Shown here piece by piece: positions 14,301 to 24,327 of a stretch of DNA of 64,000 bases. The notes below the pieces were generated by a model. It searched no databases. It was not told the DNA's origin and was given only the letters and a program-made list of their open reading frames with translations. Location: NCBI GenBank assembly GCA_964035545.1, contig OZ037767.1, positions 7,678,207 to 7,742,206 on the forward strand. The letters run 5' to 3'. Source of the stretch: Bugula neritina (lineage: Eukaryota > Bryozoa > Gymnolaemata > Cheilostomatida > Bugulidae). Position 1 is the stretch's first letter. Each line of letters starts with the position of its first letter. The position numbers and the translations under genes are program-made.

Positions 14301-17300
14301 TCATCTGGCTCCAGGCTCGCCCATTCTCAGGCACCAAGAGTGTCAAAGAGACGCCTACACAACAGGTTGGTAGTGCACCCAGTATCCAGTAGGAATGTGG
14401 CAGCTTTACCCGAAATTTTTCCGTGCAGGAAGTAGCTGCTTTCATACGGCTGGGTGCTTCTGGAGCGGTCAGTCTTTGGGGGAGACACAACTTTGGTCCG
14501 CACAGCAGGCCTCCTTTGGGTCGTCTTGGAGACGACGCCGGTTTTCTGAGATCGGGAGGGCAGCTTGGGGTACTTTTGCGAGTAAGCTGAGTCTTCTTCC
14601 ATGACCTCTTCTGGCAACCCTGCAAACCGGTTAAGGAGTGGCTAGGCCGGAGCATCGGGTAAACCTTGCGGTCTCCGAGATCTCCGTGGTGCCTGCCACT
14701 CGGTATCGGCAAACTCTGGGGAGGTCTTTTCTGTTACCCTCCAAGTCCTATCCCGAACGAGATTGGTATGAGGCCTACGAGTGGCGGAAGTTACCGTGGG
14801 CCTCGGGGTTTGAAGATTTCTGGCCCTTAGGGCAGTGCCTTCTCACATGTTCTTGCATCCCGTACTTCCAACAGGTGAGCAGAGAGGGGCGGACAGGGTC
14901 GTCCCGCAATCGGGGAGCCCGTCTGTTCGCCTGGTTGCGTTGTAACTCCATCACCATAGCCTGCAGGCCTTTCATCATCTTCATCAATATGGTGAGCTGC
15001 ATGTGCTCGGGCAATGGAGTTGCTGCTGTCGCCACCTGTGGGGTTGGAGGTGAGGGTGTCTCTTCTTCGTCTTTGACCACCTGGCAAGCTGTGTAGCTCG
15101 CCCTCCGAGGCTCTTCCACCTGGAAGTAGGCCTTCCCCATCTCCAGTGCTTCTTCTACGCTGCTGACCTTGGCGGCCAGCCAGTACCGCTGTAAATCCGG
15201 GTAGTTCACGCTGCGGAAAAACGCGTTATAAACGAGGCGATTCCGGTCGTCGCCAGTGGCGTGACCGAAAGCAGCCTGAGCCAGGTGCTCTACCTCGTTC
15301 GTGTGGTCTTCCAGAGGTGTCCTCCAGTCTCTCCTCATTATTTGTAGTTAGTCTGATGCTTCCTCGGCCGTCAGGCGGAACCGGGTCCTGAGAGCCCGCG
15401 TGATGTGGGCTTTATCGGGTCCAAAAGCGAAACTCTTGGCCCGGCCTTTCAGACAGGCCCGAAATTGGAGGATACGCACCCGAGCTGGCAATTCAGCAAT
15501 GGTGACCACATCCTCAAACTCTCAGATAAACTGTTCCTCATTTCCTTCTCCTCCGAAATTTGTTAGCTGGAGGGGGTACCTGTCACCAGGCGGTGCCTGA
15601 CCTTGCCCCTGCAACCTCTGGATGGCTGTGACCACTGCCTCGACAGTGAGGGTTGGTGTTTCCTCTGCCTCAGGGGCTGGGTCCCCTGGGGCCATCTTGT
15701 CCTTCTTGGTAACTAGCTATTCGAAAATCCCACCGCTGCCACCAATGGGATAAAACTGCGTGTTTGAATGTAGCTAGTTACCTTGCATGCTTGTTGTGCA
15801 GAACAAGTCAAGAAATTGAGTATAAGTGATAATAACTTTATTGAGTAGATAATTATGGTAGGTCTTCATCTAGCGAGCTCCAGTAGTAGACTGAACTACA
15901 CTGGAACTCGCTGGCTTTTATATGCATGCCTTAAAAAGATATTCCTTTGTTGCCGAATATCGGCACTTCAGGAATCCGAAATGCCGAATTGGCATCTCGG
16001 CACTTCGGTTGTCCGATATGCCGATTCTCGGCATATCGGTGTTTCGAAGAACCGAAGTGCCGATCTCGGCAACCAAGGACACACACACACATAACATAAC
16101 TCTACCACAATTCAACGTCACTTCCTACTTTTTGCTGGCTACACTACAGTTCACACTACAAATGCTGAACGCTAACTGTCTCTAGCCCCGCAGTAAACTT
16201 TTAACCAATAGAAATGCGATAACTCATTTTTTTGCAGTATCCACAGTAACCAACAATCAAATTTAGCACAATTTATTGAGATTTACTGGCATAATTTATA
16301 AAAAAATATTAGGTAATTTTATTTTAATTCACTAGTTTCAGTTATTCAAAATTAGCCTACTAGCTTTATTTGATGAGATTATTTAGCTTTATTTAAGCCC
16401 ATTCACCAGCCTAAAGAGTTGAATATGCTAGTGAAATTCAACCATAAATTAGCAAACTAAATATGCAAATAAAACTTAGCAAAATTTATCTAATAAATAC
16501 CAATTTTTATAATTTATCAATATTTTCATACATAATTTAATCATGATTATTTAAAAAGTAAAATGATAAAATTTTTGAAGAACCAACTCAAATAATGCTC
16601 GCTAATAGCAGAGTCAGTCAGTGATTGGCTGATTGCTGAAGTTGAGCGTTCAGCGTGTGACATGTTGAAATTTCATAGCATCGCAAAAAAAACTGATAGT
16701 TGCATTCAGAAATCAGACAGTTGTGACTTCACAGAGGTCAACGCTTAGCCTCGAAAATAGTTCCCAGTTGTGTTTCGACTGCAGTGTGGCAGTCCCATAA
16801 CTGTTCAATTAAAATTGAAAGAAATTCAACAGCTATAGCCACATTTACCCCATCACCATGATTACTCATAAGGGGAAATTTTTTTGCTGAGGCATGGGCC
16901 AAACCTTGCCCTACAGTGTGCTAGCCAATACCCAACCTTTGGACCACACAGGCTTTGCCACAAGCATAGCACTATATAAGTAATTTTCAATATATAAATA
17001 TCTGGAGACACAGATGGGTATATAATTATTAGGTTATAATATGTTGATTAGCAGTGGATAGCTGCTGATAATCTTGAATAATTAACCCAAAAGTTGAAAA
17101 ATAAGTAGCCGGTATATTACTATTTCCGATCTATTGTTGTAACTATAGTTACAACAATAGGTCGGAAATGGACCAGTATATAGCATGCTCTTGTCTATTA
17201 GAGTTTGCAGTTGTTCCCCAAAATATAAATTAAACTGTATGCTATCACATAAGCTTATGCATGCAAAATGTGCGTGATGACAATACTAAGTTTGAGGAAA

Positions 17301-20300
17301 ACAAAATACTTGGAGTAAACTTTGACAATAGTGTGTTATTTTCTTCATACAATAGCACTCGTTATAGGACCTATACTCTATAGCATGAGTCTCTATTCAT
17401 ATGAATTTTTATGAAGCCCACAGCTCATGTAAGGGTGGCAATGCAATTTGAAACTAAAAGTTATGTTGCTGCATTGTGTTTAAGGTATATTATGGAGAAA
17501 AATTTAGTTTTGGTAGCCTACCCCAACGGCATTCTAGAATGCAGCTCATATGCTAGCAGTTGTAATGAGTACTTATAATGGCAAGGTTACTATCATGGCT
17601 AGCTCTTTGTAGTATGTAACCTCTTGAATAAATGCGCCAATTTTGAACTCTTATGGAAGTTTTCCAAGTTATCATATCGCAGCCAGCCACCAGAAACAAA
17701 GCATCACAGTTATTCATAAGATATACTCATGCACTTGGTAGCAGATTGACTGATCAAGTAATATTTTATAGTTCAACACCCTTTACTTGGGAAATACAGC
17801 CTTTTTAGGTTTACCTAACAAACCATGGAAATATCAAAACTAATATTCTGATAATTCAGAGGTACATTTTGGAAACTAGGTTAATTGCAATTGTTTGCAC
17901 AATTACAATAATAAAATGTATATTATGCAATATGATAAAAAACAGATAATATTATATAATATATTATAATAATAATAAAATAATATTGTAGGTACCATGA
18001 CTGCATTTTATAACTCGGATGGTTGCCAAAGAAATCTGTTATACCTATTCTGTAATTACATCAAAAGTTATGATAAGAAAGTAGAACTAGCTAGGCAGCA
18101 GGTCAAAATAAAGCAGATTTCTAAAACACGACAACATGATTTGACAATTGTTTTATTTAGGCTAACCAACCTAGGAATACAAGATTGGGTTTTAGCCGAC
18201 AGGTTATAGCGTGTAACTTTTGAGCTAGCAGCACTGGCACTTGTAACGTATAAGCAAAGTTAGTGAAGTGAGACTAACAAGCACTCGACTACAGTATATT
18301 GAGATACAATAACAAGTCAGGAGCCTATAAATTAAAAAGAATGTGCAAGGGGGGCTATGTTTCTCAACAAGCTATAACTTAAACATGAATTGGGTTTTGG
18401 AAAAAATTAAAAAAGTATATTGGAGAACATAGGTTTCTTTATTCTTTCATATGTATTTTGTTGCTCTGACATTCAACCTATTCGAGCTATCAGTGGAACA
18501 TTGTTCATATAAAGGGTAAAGCACCTGGCAAAGAGCCAGAAACTGAAAAGCATAACCTTAAACTAACTATGATTTTCTTTTTTTATATATAATATTTCGT
18601 TCTTGTTTTGGGCTGATGCTTTATAGCAGGTGAATATGTCTGTCGATAGGTCGGGGCAGTGCAATGATTTGTGTAGAGGTATTTTTAATATTTCGAAAGG
18701 ACAACTCCCCTGCTACTCCTCTATTATCGTCATACGTACAAAAACCCTCGTTTATCAAGCTTGCTAGTAATTGCCTTCTAGGCTACTAACATGCCCTATG
18801 AACGATGGAAGCAGCTTAGTAATTAGAGCTCACAGCTATCATGCTGAGATAGCCAGCAATCAGACAGCAGGATAGCTATAGTTAGGTTGTACATATTGTC
18901 TGCAGTTATGTAAGTGTTTTTCTGATGTATAGTTTTACTCCTGTATATTGGAATTATTTAAAGCATATAATTAACTTTAACTTGGCATAGTGGCATTGGT
19001 TTAAATAACTTGACAATTAGTGAATGCACAGTTTCACAACAATACTGCTTTGTTATATTATTGCGCTGTTGAATGTGGATTATTATGTGATTTCAAATTT
19101 CACCAGCCTAATTAGGCATGATAAAAGAATAAATCCCATTCCAATTGGTAAAAATTGAATAGTTTCTATACGTCCTACATAGAGAGCTTTAAGACTAGAG
19201 CCCGCAAAATATAAAACAATATAAAATGGTAATCTGCATAAATTTCCACCTAGTAATCTGCATGAGTTGCTATATACTTGTTCAACTGTGAATAATGCCA
19301 ACGCATACCATTGCTTTGTTGTATTTCTACAAACATTTGAGCAGTGCTTTTATTATTTACTAGTTTCTAGAAATAATTTTTTTTTACAAAATTAACTGTA
19401 CGGCATGGTGATATTTCTCACAATTGGAAATATTTTGAGAAATTAGAATTATATTTCTATGTTTACCAATAAAACTAATTGATACAATATTTTATATTTT
19501 GAAACATCCATTTGTATACAAATTGATTCTCTGTGTTAGATTACTGCCAGCAGTTATAAAATTGTTCACAAAGCTACTAAGCTTACCTACATTGGTTCAA
19601 TTGCTCAACACAATGTTCACATTGTGGTAAACTTTCTAGTTACTGACACATCTCATTACATGAATTCTATACCAAGAAGAAGAAATAATCTGATAAACTG
19701 CACAACTTACAGTCCTGTTCATACACTTCTACTTCAGCCAATGAAAGAGGTTCTGTGTGAATACTGTATACAGCCACATGTCTAACAAGAACATCAGCTT
19801 CTAATATAACATTTGCTTCAGCTCCATACTGTTTATCTCTGTATGATCTGATCATCCATTCACTGTCCTTGGCTAGAGTCGGCTCCCCTGGGGTATCTTC
19901 CGGAGATGTGAGGATGTAAATCTTCTGAAGCCTGTGACCTAAAGTTATAAAAATGATCTCATAGCACTTGTGTATAACATGCTTAAAGGGTAAACAAAGC
20001 TTCATTTGGCAAAATTGAAATTGTTGCAACACACAACTTGTTACCTTAACAGATTAAACTAAAATTTGCTTTAATGAAAATCACACAGTAGTAACATATT
20101 ATACTTTCTTGATATACTTATATACATACACTGGTAGCAGTTATTATTCTGTCTGTTCCATATATTGATCCTGCTGACATGAAACTTCTTCTCCAAATCT
20201 ACCATCCACCATTTCTCAACAGGCACGCGTAAAGTGTGAGTGAAATCATCAATTTTTCCATTAACCGCATTTTTTGCCTCATACTGTCCATACATGTTTG

Positions 20301-21141
20301 ATTGTTGACATGGTTTGTTTAGAGCTAAATTATCTACAAATAGATTCTACTAGAATACTAATTCTGATCAGAAACTGTTTCATATAATGCACCAATATTT
20401 TATAGAATGTCTGAAGAGACAATCCTCTTATATAAAAACTTATATCTGAAGGTGCAACAAGCTAATTTTATTCTGCTGTGGTAAGTAGTATATAAGGAAG
20501 CAAACTAGGCACATTAATTAATGCTACTTGTATTACTAGAATAACAGTGAGATTTACTAAAAAAATTAGATGCGCAGCAGTTTAGCGTCAACCTGCAGTA
20601 GCTTCTATGACTTTTTAATGAAGAAATTGCTTGAAACAATCTATAAAATATTTTAATATAGTATATATAGGGTTAAAGGTTGACATAGTTAAGACTCGTA
20701 GAATTTGTACTCAATTTGAGAGAATGCTTAGTGATGCTACCAGCAATACACATTAATTAATAAAATATGTTTTGCACAAAACAATTGCGTTTTCTGTCTC
20801 AAACATAGCTTTTTACTTAATTCATTAAAAAAAAAATTCAAGAACGCATACTTGTTTATATACTGCAAGTTATAAAATATTTGAAAAAGTTAGTAGCAAC
20901 TCAATTAGTATTTTGTATGTACTGACACTGGTGCAACCACTCATCAGTATTTAACAAACTACAGCCTAACTGACTCGTTTATTACACCTAAATAACTACA
21001 CATAATTTTATAATGAAGCACTCAATTATAAAAAGAAATGCCTAAAACACTGTACCATGCATTACCTTGAGCAGTGCTGACTGAAAGACATACTGAGTAA
21101 ATAACAATCAGCAACCAGAATCTTTCTACACCAACCTTCAT
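1008..21141 (-). CDS. Gene A: 5' portion of a paralogous receptor gene (11 exons, runs off left edge)
   Basis: Exons: 21066-21141, 20130-20333, 19711-19938, 10115-10339, 6524-6751, 4875-5102, 3731-3967, 3008-3155, 2674-2861, 2273-2367, 1008-1212. Each aligns with the first 11 exons of the downstream complete paralogue (30158-60669), with the same boundaries and phases. Two exons differ in length by multiples of 3 (225 versus 234 nt, and 95 versus 89 nt). The encoded part is a signal peptide, three F-type-lectin/F5/8C domains and two FN3 domains, about 687 residues with no frame break. The remaining FN3, sushi, TM and tail exons should lie to the left. The exon matching 42208-42311 is not visible in positions 1-1000, where homology to the paralogue fades at about 285. 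Confidence 0.9.
1593..1704 (+). repeat. CA / CGCACA microsatellite
   Basis: About 30 nt of pure CA, then about 75 nt of CGCACA hexamer repeats, ending in CTCACGCGCGTACG. It sits in the intron between exons 10 and 11 of gene A. The equivalent intron of gene B lacks it. Confidence 0.95.
2674..3155 (-). CDS. Gene A exons 8-9: first fibronectin III domain
   Basis: Exons 3008-3155 and 2674-2861 match 44978-45464. The second exon reads [10 protein letters not shown]...FYRFLVSHHTGN with donor GTATGT. Confidence 0.8.
3731..5102 (-). CDS. Gene A exons 6-7: third F5/8C-like domain
   Basis: Exons 4875-5102 and 3731-3967 encode [43 protein letters not shown] and [12 protein letters not shown]. Same boundaries as 46118-47458. 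Confidence 0.83.
6524..10339 (-). CDS. Gene A exons 4-5: second F5/8C-like domain
   Basis: Exons 10115-10339 and 6524-6751 encode [43 protein letters not shown] and [11 protein letters not shown]. The donor is GTAAGT and the acceptors align with the downstream paralogue. The first exon is 9 nt shorter than its counterpart in gene B. Confidence 0.85.
8099..9020. mobile_element. Small TIR element, copy in gene A intron
   Basis: The left end AGGGGTAAGAGGGGGCGGCAC is mirrored at the right end by GTGCC...CCCCTCCCATTACCCCT, giving imperfect G-rich terminal inverted repeats. The interior is AT-rich, has a 'GGGGCACAATGRGCC'-type short repeat near 8458-8500, and encodes nothing convincing. The counterpart in gene B (50077-51481) sits in the same intron, so this element predates the gene duplication. 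The superfamily is unknown. Confidence 0.6.
11090..11306 (+). mobile_element. Non-LTR retrotransposon endonuclease remnant
   Basis: The plus-strand frame from about 11173 reads QLICVTESWLTP, the conserved block of the AP-endonuclease domain of CR1/L2-type LINEs. It is followed after one stop by V-x-GCEQFRVDRPLDA and G-x-GEGI, matching the 'GY-x-x-FRxDR...GGG' block. Only this part of the domain is visible; no reverse transcriptase is nearby. It abuts the gypsy element that begins at about 11460. Confidence 0.6.
11465..13170 (-). pseudogene. Element 1 pol C-terminus and zinc-finger third ORF
   Basis: The upstream part (13151 down) begins 'MAAEEPLAPSRPVP' and 'RSRKLPRYLADYAV', the usual tail of gypsy pol. 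An acidic, low-complexity stretch follows. After a frame change near 12345 comes a 270-codon frame with a canonical C2H2 finger (CX2CX12HX3H, starting CHQC), a second CXCX12HX5C finger, then a basic coiled-coil tail (LDEEVRHLHRRLRRYEEEL). Third ORFs in the env position occur in many Ty3/gypsy elements; here it is nucleic-acid-binding in look rather than an envelope. Its function is unknown. Confidence 0.65.
13200..13385 (-). pseudogene. Element 1 coiled-coil stretch
   Basis: The minus strand reads LEHNRQANRRGQATQSREAE, then leucine/glutamine-rich heptads (ADQEQAALLEQLEQQQREE) with one TAG. It lies between the RT junction and the pol tail. It may belong to the pol C-terminus or be a separate insertion; I cannot decide which. 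Confidence 0.45.
13504..13800 (-). pseudogene. Element 1 reverse transcriptase N-terminal fragment
   Basis: The frame carries 'ECSDVFSRGDGDMGLT' and 'HEIPLAAGTTPIRQPTRRL', the conserved lead-in of gypsy reverse transcriptase (DVF...D.G.T...H.I..G..PIRQP.RR). It stops making sense after 'GPEKES' at about 13505. The catalytic RT region is absent, which marks the deletion junction. Confidence 0.8.
13940..14617 (-). pseudogene. Element 1 protease and downstream region
   Basis: The frame 14617-14327 has the retropepsin active site in 'ATFLLDTGCTTNLL' (DTG with preceding hydrophobic residues). A shifted frame (14242-13940) continues with 'ILEMPFLEKHQ' and 'DFQKSVVV', the second half of a gypsy protease and its linker to reverse transcriptase. 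At least one frameshift separates the two. Confidence 0.75.
14775..15695 (-). pseudogene. Element 1 gag pseudogene
   Basis: The ATG at 15693-15695 starts a Ty3/gypsy gag (retrotransposon capsid; 'RYPLQLTNFGG', 'EQFI', 'RAKSFAFGP', 'FRLTAEEASD'). Two in-frame stops interrupt it: one TGA after EQFI near 15540 and one TAA after EASD near 15345. The C-terminal part, open from 15338 to 14775, ends in a nucleocapsid knuckle CWKYGMQEHVRRHC, in which the second Cys of CX2CX4HX4C has become Tyr. The protein would package element RNA; this copy is defective. Confidence 0.82.
15727..15744 (-). other. Element 1 primer binding site, tRNA-Leu type
   Basis: The plus strand reads ATCCCACCGCTGCCACCA, identical to the 3' end plus CCA of animal tRNA-Leu(AAG) as I know it. 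One base separates it from the LTR end at 15746. Confidence 0.7.
15746..16186 (-). repeat. Element 1 5' LTR (outer end uncertain)
   Basis: On the minus strand the LTR ends in ...TTTTATCCCA at 15746. It contains TATAAAAG at about 15912-15920 and AATAAA at 15835-15840, giving a plausible U3-R-U5 layout. The outer boundary is not fixed because no second LTR is present. The part from 15940 to 16085 is a cluster of palindromes. Confidence 0.6.
15945..16085. repeat. Cluster of interleaved palindromes in LTR U3
   Basis: CGGCA/TGCCG and ATATCGG/CCGATAT boxes alternate about every 10-20 bp, for example ATGCCGATTCTCGGCAT and CACTTCGG paired with CCGAAGTG. The pattern is self-complementary on several scales and could form a multi-hairpin structure. 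Confidence 0.75.
16187..19710. other. Gene A intron 3, right part
   Basis: AT-rich sequence without a supportable gene. From 16771 onward it aligns with 56630-59542 in gene B with small indels, so it is shared intron. From 16187 to 16770 it has no counterpart in B. Confidence 0.6.
17123..17168. repeat. 46-bp palindrome unique to gene A
   Basis: Arms of 23 bp with one mismatch around the centre TA|TA at 17145/17146. The equivalent place in gene B (near 56975-57005) has only a short, non-palindromic stretch. Confidence 0.8.
19711..20333 (-). CDS. Gene A exons 2-3: first F-type lectin domain
   Basis: Exons 20130-20333 and 19711-19938 encode the same domain as 59543-60165. It keeps NLALNKP, the FTHT histidine, WWMVDL and [11 protein letters not shown]. 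The candidate binding loop reads NRQNNNCYQC here, against [10 protein letters not shown] in gene B, so the Asp of the R-x-D loop and the following Arg are both replaced. Confidence 0.85.
21066..21141 (-). CDS. Gene A exon 1: start codon and signal peptide
   Basis: The ATG at 21139-21141 opens MKVGVERFWLLIVIYSVCL followed by SVSTAQ, nearly identical to the first exon of the downstream paralogue. The donor GTAAT follows at 21065. Confidence 0.9.
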
Positions 21142-22602
21142 TCTCCCATCTGTACTCTGTTAACATTCAGTGTAAAATAAACTAACAGAGAAAGAAGAAG
21201 GAAGTTAATCTGTAAAAACATTTACGTAAGTAAATCTATTTATTACATTCCTACATAATAAAGGGGGTGTTGTATTTAACCATTGTTACAAAGCAAGAAT
21301 ATCTTTAAATAGCTAAAAGGTTTTTGAATGCACTAAGCTCATTCGTTCATTTACTACTCAATTGTATGAGTCGCCTGTATTAAATAAATACAATCTTCAC
21401 AATTCTATACAATCACTTTCTCTTTTATTTCTAAACTTGCTTTCTTTTATAATGCATGCAAGCTTAGTAACTCAAGCATAATATGTGTCAACTAACTAAA
21501 ACAAGTTTTTGTAGCTATAGTGTTGTTTCACATGAAATAGAGTCTACAACAGTAGAATCTAAACTAACTATTGATTTCCAGGATTCACCAATACCATATA
21601 TTTACCCAAATACTCTAATTCATGACTGCTGAGTGAAGTTATTCTGTTTTTTTCAAAAGTACACTGATGTTTAGAGTATTAAAAAAACTTCTTGGCATCT
21701 CATTACTACAGTAGCTCTAGTAAAAATAGTTTTGAAATGCCTCAACATTAAACGCACAAAACACCAATGACCTCATTGACCCCAATAAAGTTCCTGTTTA
21801 TGCTTGCATGGGGGACATTACTCATCTACCTTGCACTGATTGTTAAATCTGTGGTTGTCAGAGTGGTTTGGGTGACTAGCCCATATTTTTGCCCCACAAT
21901 TTCCGCCAACGTTGATGTGGTGAGGTGATGCAGTAAATGTTCAAATATACTAAAAACTAAATGAAACCATATAACAGTATGTGAACACATGTTAACAAAA
22001 CTAATAGCAGTGTCATTTTGTTTTTGCTGTTACGGCGTAAGATACGGTAAGTGTGAATGAGGGGTGAGTGTGCCCAGGGGTGCTACCGCAATCAATTAAA
22101 ACTAATTAGTTTTGTACAATAATATACAAGCTCAATAAAAAATTCTAAGGAACGTCTCACTTGCAAATAATTTTCTATTTGACATATATTTTCATGCGGC
22201 TAACCAAACGCAAAAGTTTGTTGACATTATGAATTGATATGTTCTCTGAGGAAGAGATGTGTGTGCGTGTGTGTGTGTGTGTGCGTGTACATGTGTGCGT
22301 GTTATTTGTAGTCTTCAATGCAAAGATGCTTAATGACCATTGAAGCGTGGAAAGACAAGGGTATATAGTTTAACTTATAAGTCCTTCAGGCTTATGAAGC
22401 AAAAATAGTTGCTTCAGAGCTGTTGCGTATTATAAATATCTATACAAAAATGCTTCTTTTAATAAAAGTAGTTGTTAAAGTTCAATATTTTGCTATGAGC
22501 ATTTCTACAAATACTCAATTATAAGTTTCACTATCTAAATTCTAGACAACATTCTACAACATTTTTAATAAGTTATTTCATTTTAAAAGGCAAGTTACTT
22601 CA
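21142..22602. other. 5' flank of gene A
   Basis: The first 130 bp upstream of the start codon are nearly identical to the flank of gene B at 60670-60800, so they probably hold the 5' UTR and core promoter. I see no clear TATA box at a fitting distance. The remainder is AT-rich spacer, with a GT microsatellite at 22257-22302. Confidence 0.5.
22257..22302 (+). repeat. GT microsatellite
   Basis: GT repeats with GC and AC interruptions. The paralogous spacer near 61715-61750 has a shorter, decayed version. Confidence 0.85.
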
Positions 22603-22789
22603 TGCTCGGTGTTTATAATGTAAACGTTTATATATTTGCAATTTGTTACTTTATTATTTTACTATTTTTGTGCATTATCATAATAATTAATTGTCTCACT
22701 TGTTGTAATAATTTTAGTAATTAATTAACTTGAGCACGGTCTCTCTTTTTTACGATAGCTGAAATAGTATAACAAAATAACATAAAACA
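22603..22789 (+). repeat. Element 2 5' LTR
   Basis: 187 bp, starting TGCTCGGTGTTTATAATG and ending AACATAAAACA. Relative to the 3' LTR it lacks a block of about 46 bp that carries the TATATATA and AATAAA motifs. Confidence 0.9.
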
Positions 22790-22808
22790 TGGTGCCCCGA
22801 GTCTGATG
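22790..22808 (+). other. Element 2 primer binding site
   Basis: TGGTGCCCCGAGTCTGATG begins directly after the 5' LTR. TGG fits a tRNA CCA end. I do not identify the tRNA with confidence. Confidence 0.65.
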
Positions 22809-22833
22809 ATTATTAATATTACACTGAAACAAC

Positions 22834-23860
22834 ATGGAGCAATTACTAGCGCCGAAACCATCAGCAGATGGACTGAATCTACCTGAAGAGTGGAAGATTT
22901 TTTAAACGTGATTTCAAACTTTTTTTAACTGCCACATTAAAAGATACAGCCTAAGGCAAAATAAAAACTGCATACCTACTTATAACTATCGGTCGCCAAG
23001 GCAACTAAATATACGACTCTTTCAACTGGACTGTCAACAATGACAAAACTGACTACGACAAAGTTGTGACACAGTTTGATGACTACTGCAAACCAAGAAT
23101 AGGTTTAGTGGCTAATATTCACTAACTACTGACTTGTAAGCAAGGGAACAAAACTACTGACAAATTTTCGACTAAACTACATACCATTGCAGGACTGTGT
23201 GACTTAAAAGACATGTACAACCGACTGATACTACAGGCACTGATACTGGGAATTGAAAGTGACAAGATTAGAAAGAAACTGTTTTACTTGACTGACTTTG
23301 ACAAAGCAATTGAGCTCTGCAGACGGGAAGAAGCATCGGCTATTGACTACAAGACTATGACTAAGGATAACACTTATGGACTCGAACAAGTGAACTTGGT
23401 AAAACATAGACCTTTGACTCATCAATATCACTCTGACAACACTTGTAACACTGATAAACACAGAGGACAGCTCTCACACACTCGCTCTCAGCCCAACGTC
23501 AGAAGATCAGTTGGTGCTTCTAGGTGTGGAAACTGTGGAGGCAACCACCCACCTCGAGCATGCCCAGCATATGGGAAACAGTGCAATCATTGCAAAAAAT
23601 TTAACCACTTTGCCGCATACTGCAGGTCACGCATGCATCATTATCACGACTCAACCGGAACAGCCAATCAAGTCACCTGGAATTACTCTCCAGACAGTGA
23701 CTCTCAACATGTAAGTATTATCTCCACTACATTACAGGGTTGTAAATTATTAGCGATGCTCACTGCTAAGCAAGCAGATAGTATTTATAACATTGAATTC
23801 CAACTTGACACTGGTGCATCATGCAATACTTTGAATATACGGTTGACTACGGCAAGCTAG
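22834..23860 (+). pseudogene. Element 2 gag and start of protease
   Basis: The ATG at 22834 opens MEQLLAPKPSADGLNLPEEW, then frame breaks follow near 22900. Gag blocks such as 'DYDKVVTQFDDYCKPR' are still readable. From 23213 a 215-codon frame is open: capsid C-terminus, two CX2CX4HX4C knuckles (CGNCGGNHPPRAC and CNHCKKFNHFAAYC), then the retropepsin site LDTGASCN near its end. This is the structural and RNA-binding part of the element; it is not functional as one frame. Confidence 0.88.
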
Positions 23861-24327
23861 GTAGACCGAAATTTACACTGACTGATACTGTACTAACTTT
23901 ATATGACCAGAGCAAGTGTGCACCACTAGGGTGGACACAGATATACAGATACTAAGCAAGCAAGGATGGGACACTACATTAAAATTTCTAATTGTGGAAA
24001 CCACCCAACATAGCTTGCTGTCATGGGAATCATGTTTGCACCTGGATTTATTACAAATGCCCAGCACCAAAAGCGAAAATATAAACTTTGCCACTACTGA
24101 CCCAGACCTTCAGATGTTACTGACTGACTTTGATGACATATTTACTGGAGTTAAAAAGTTGAACAAGAATACAGGATAGAGCTAAGACCTGAAGCTGTAC
24201 CAGTGCAAGTCCGACCGCAGAAGGTGCCCTTGTCCATGAAATCAGATCTCATCAAGACTATTCTTGAACTAGAACAACGCCAAAAGTAGAAGCACCTACA
24301 GAATAGATAAGCCACCTACAGCCAGTA

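Larger units (their letters stand above)
11465..16186 (-). mobile_element. Decayed Ty3/gypsy LTR retrotransposon (element 1), internally deleted
   Basis: Reading leftwards on the minus strand: LTR with TATA box and AATAAA, tRNA-type primer site, gag, protease, the start of reverse transcriptase, a junction at about 13500, pol C-terminus, and a third ORF with zinc fingers. Most of RT, RNase H and the integrase core is missing. Several stops and frameshifts are present. No 3' LTR is found below 11465. Its GC content is clearly higher than the surrounding intron. It lies in the 9.4-kb intron between exons 3 and 4 of gene A. Confidence 0.85.

Noticed and set aside
11461-15096. Numerous plus-strand frames of 60-180 codons
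   Set aside because: They are antisense shadows of the higher-GC minus-strand gypsy element.
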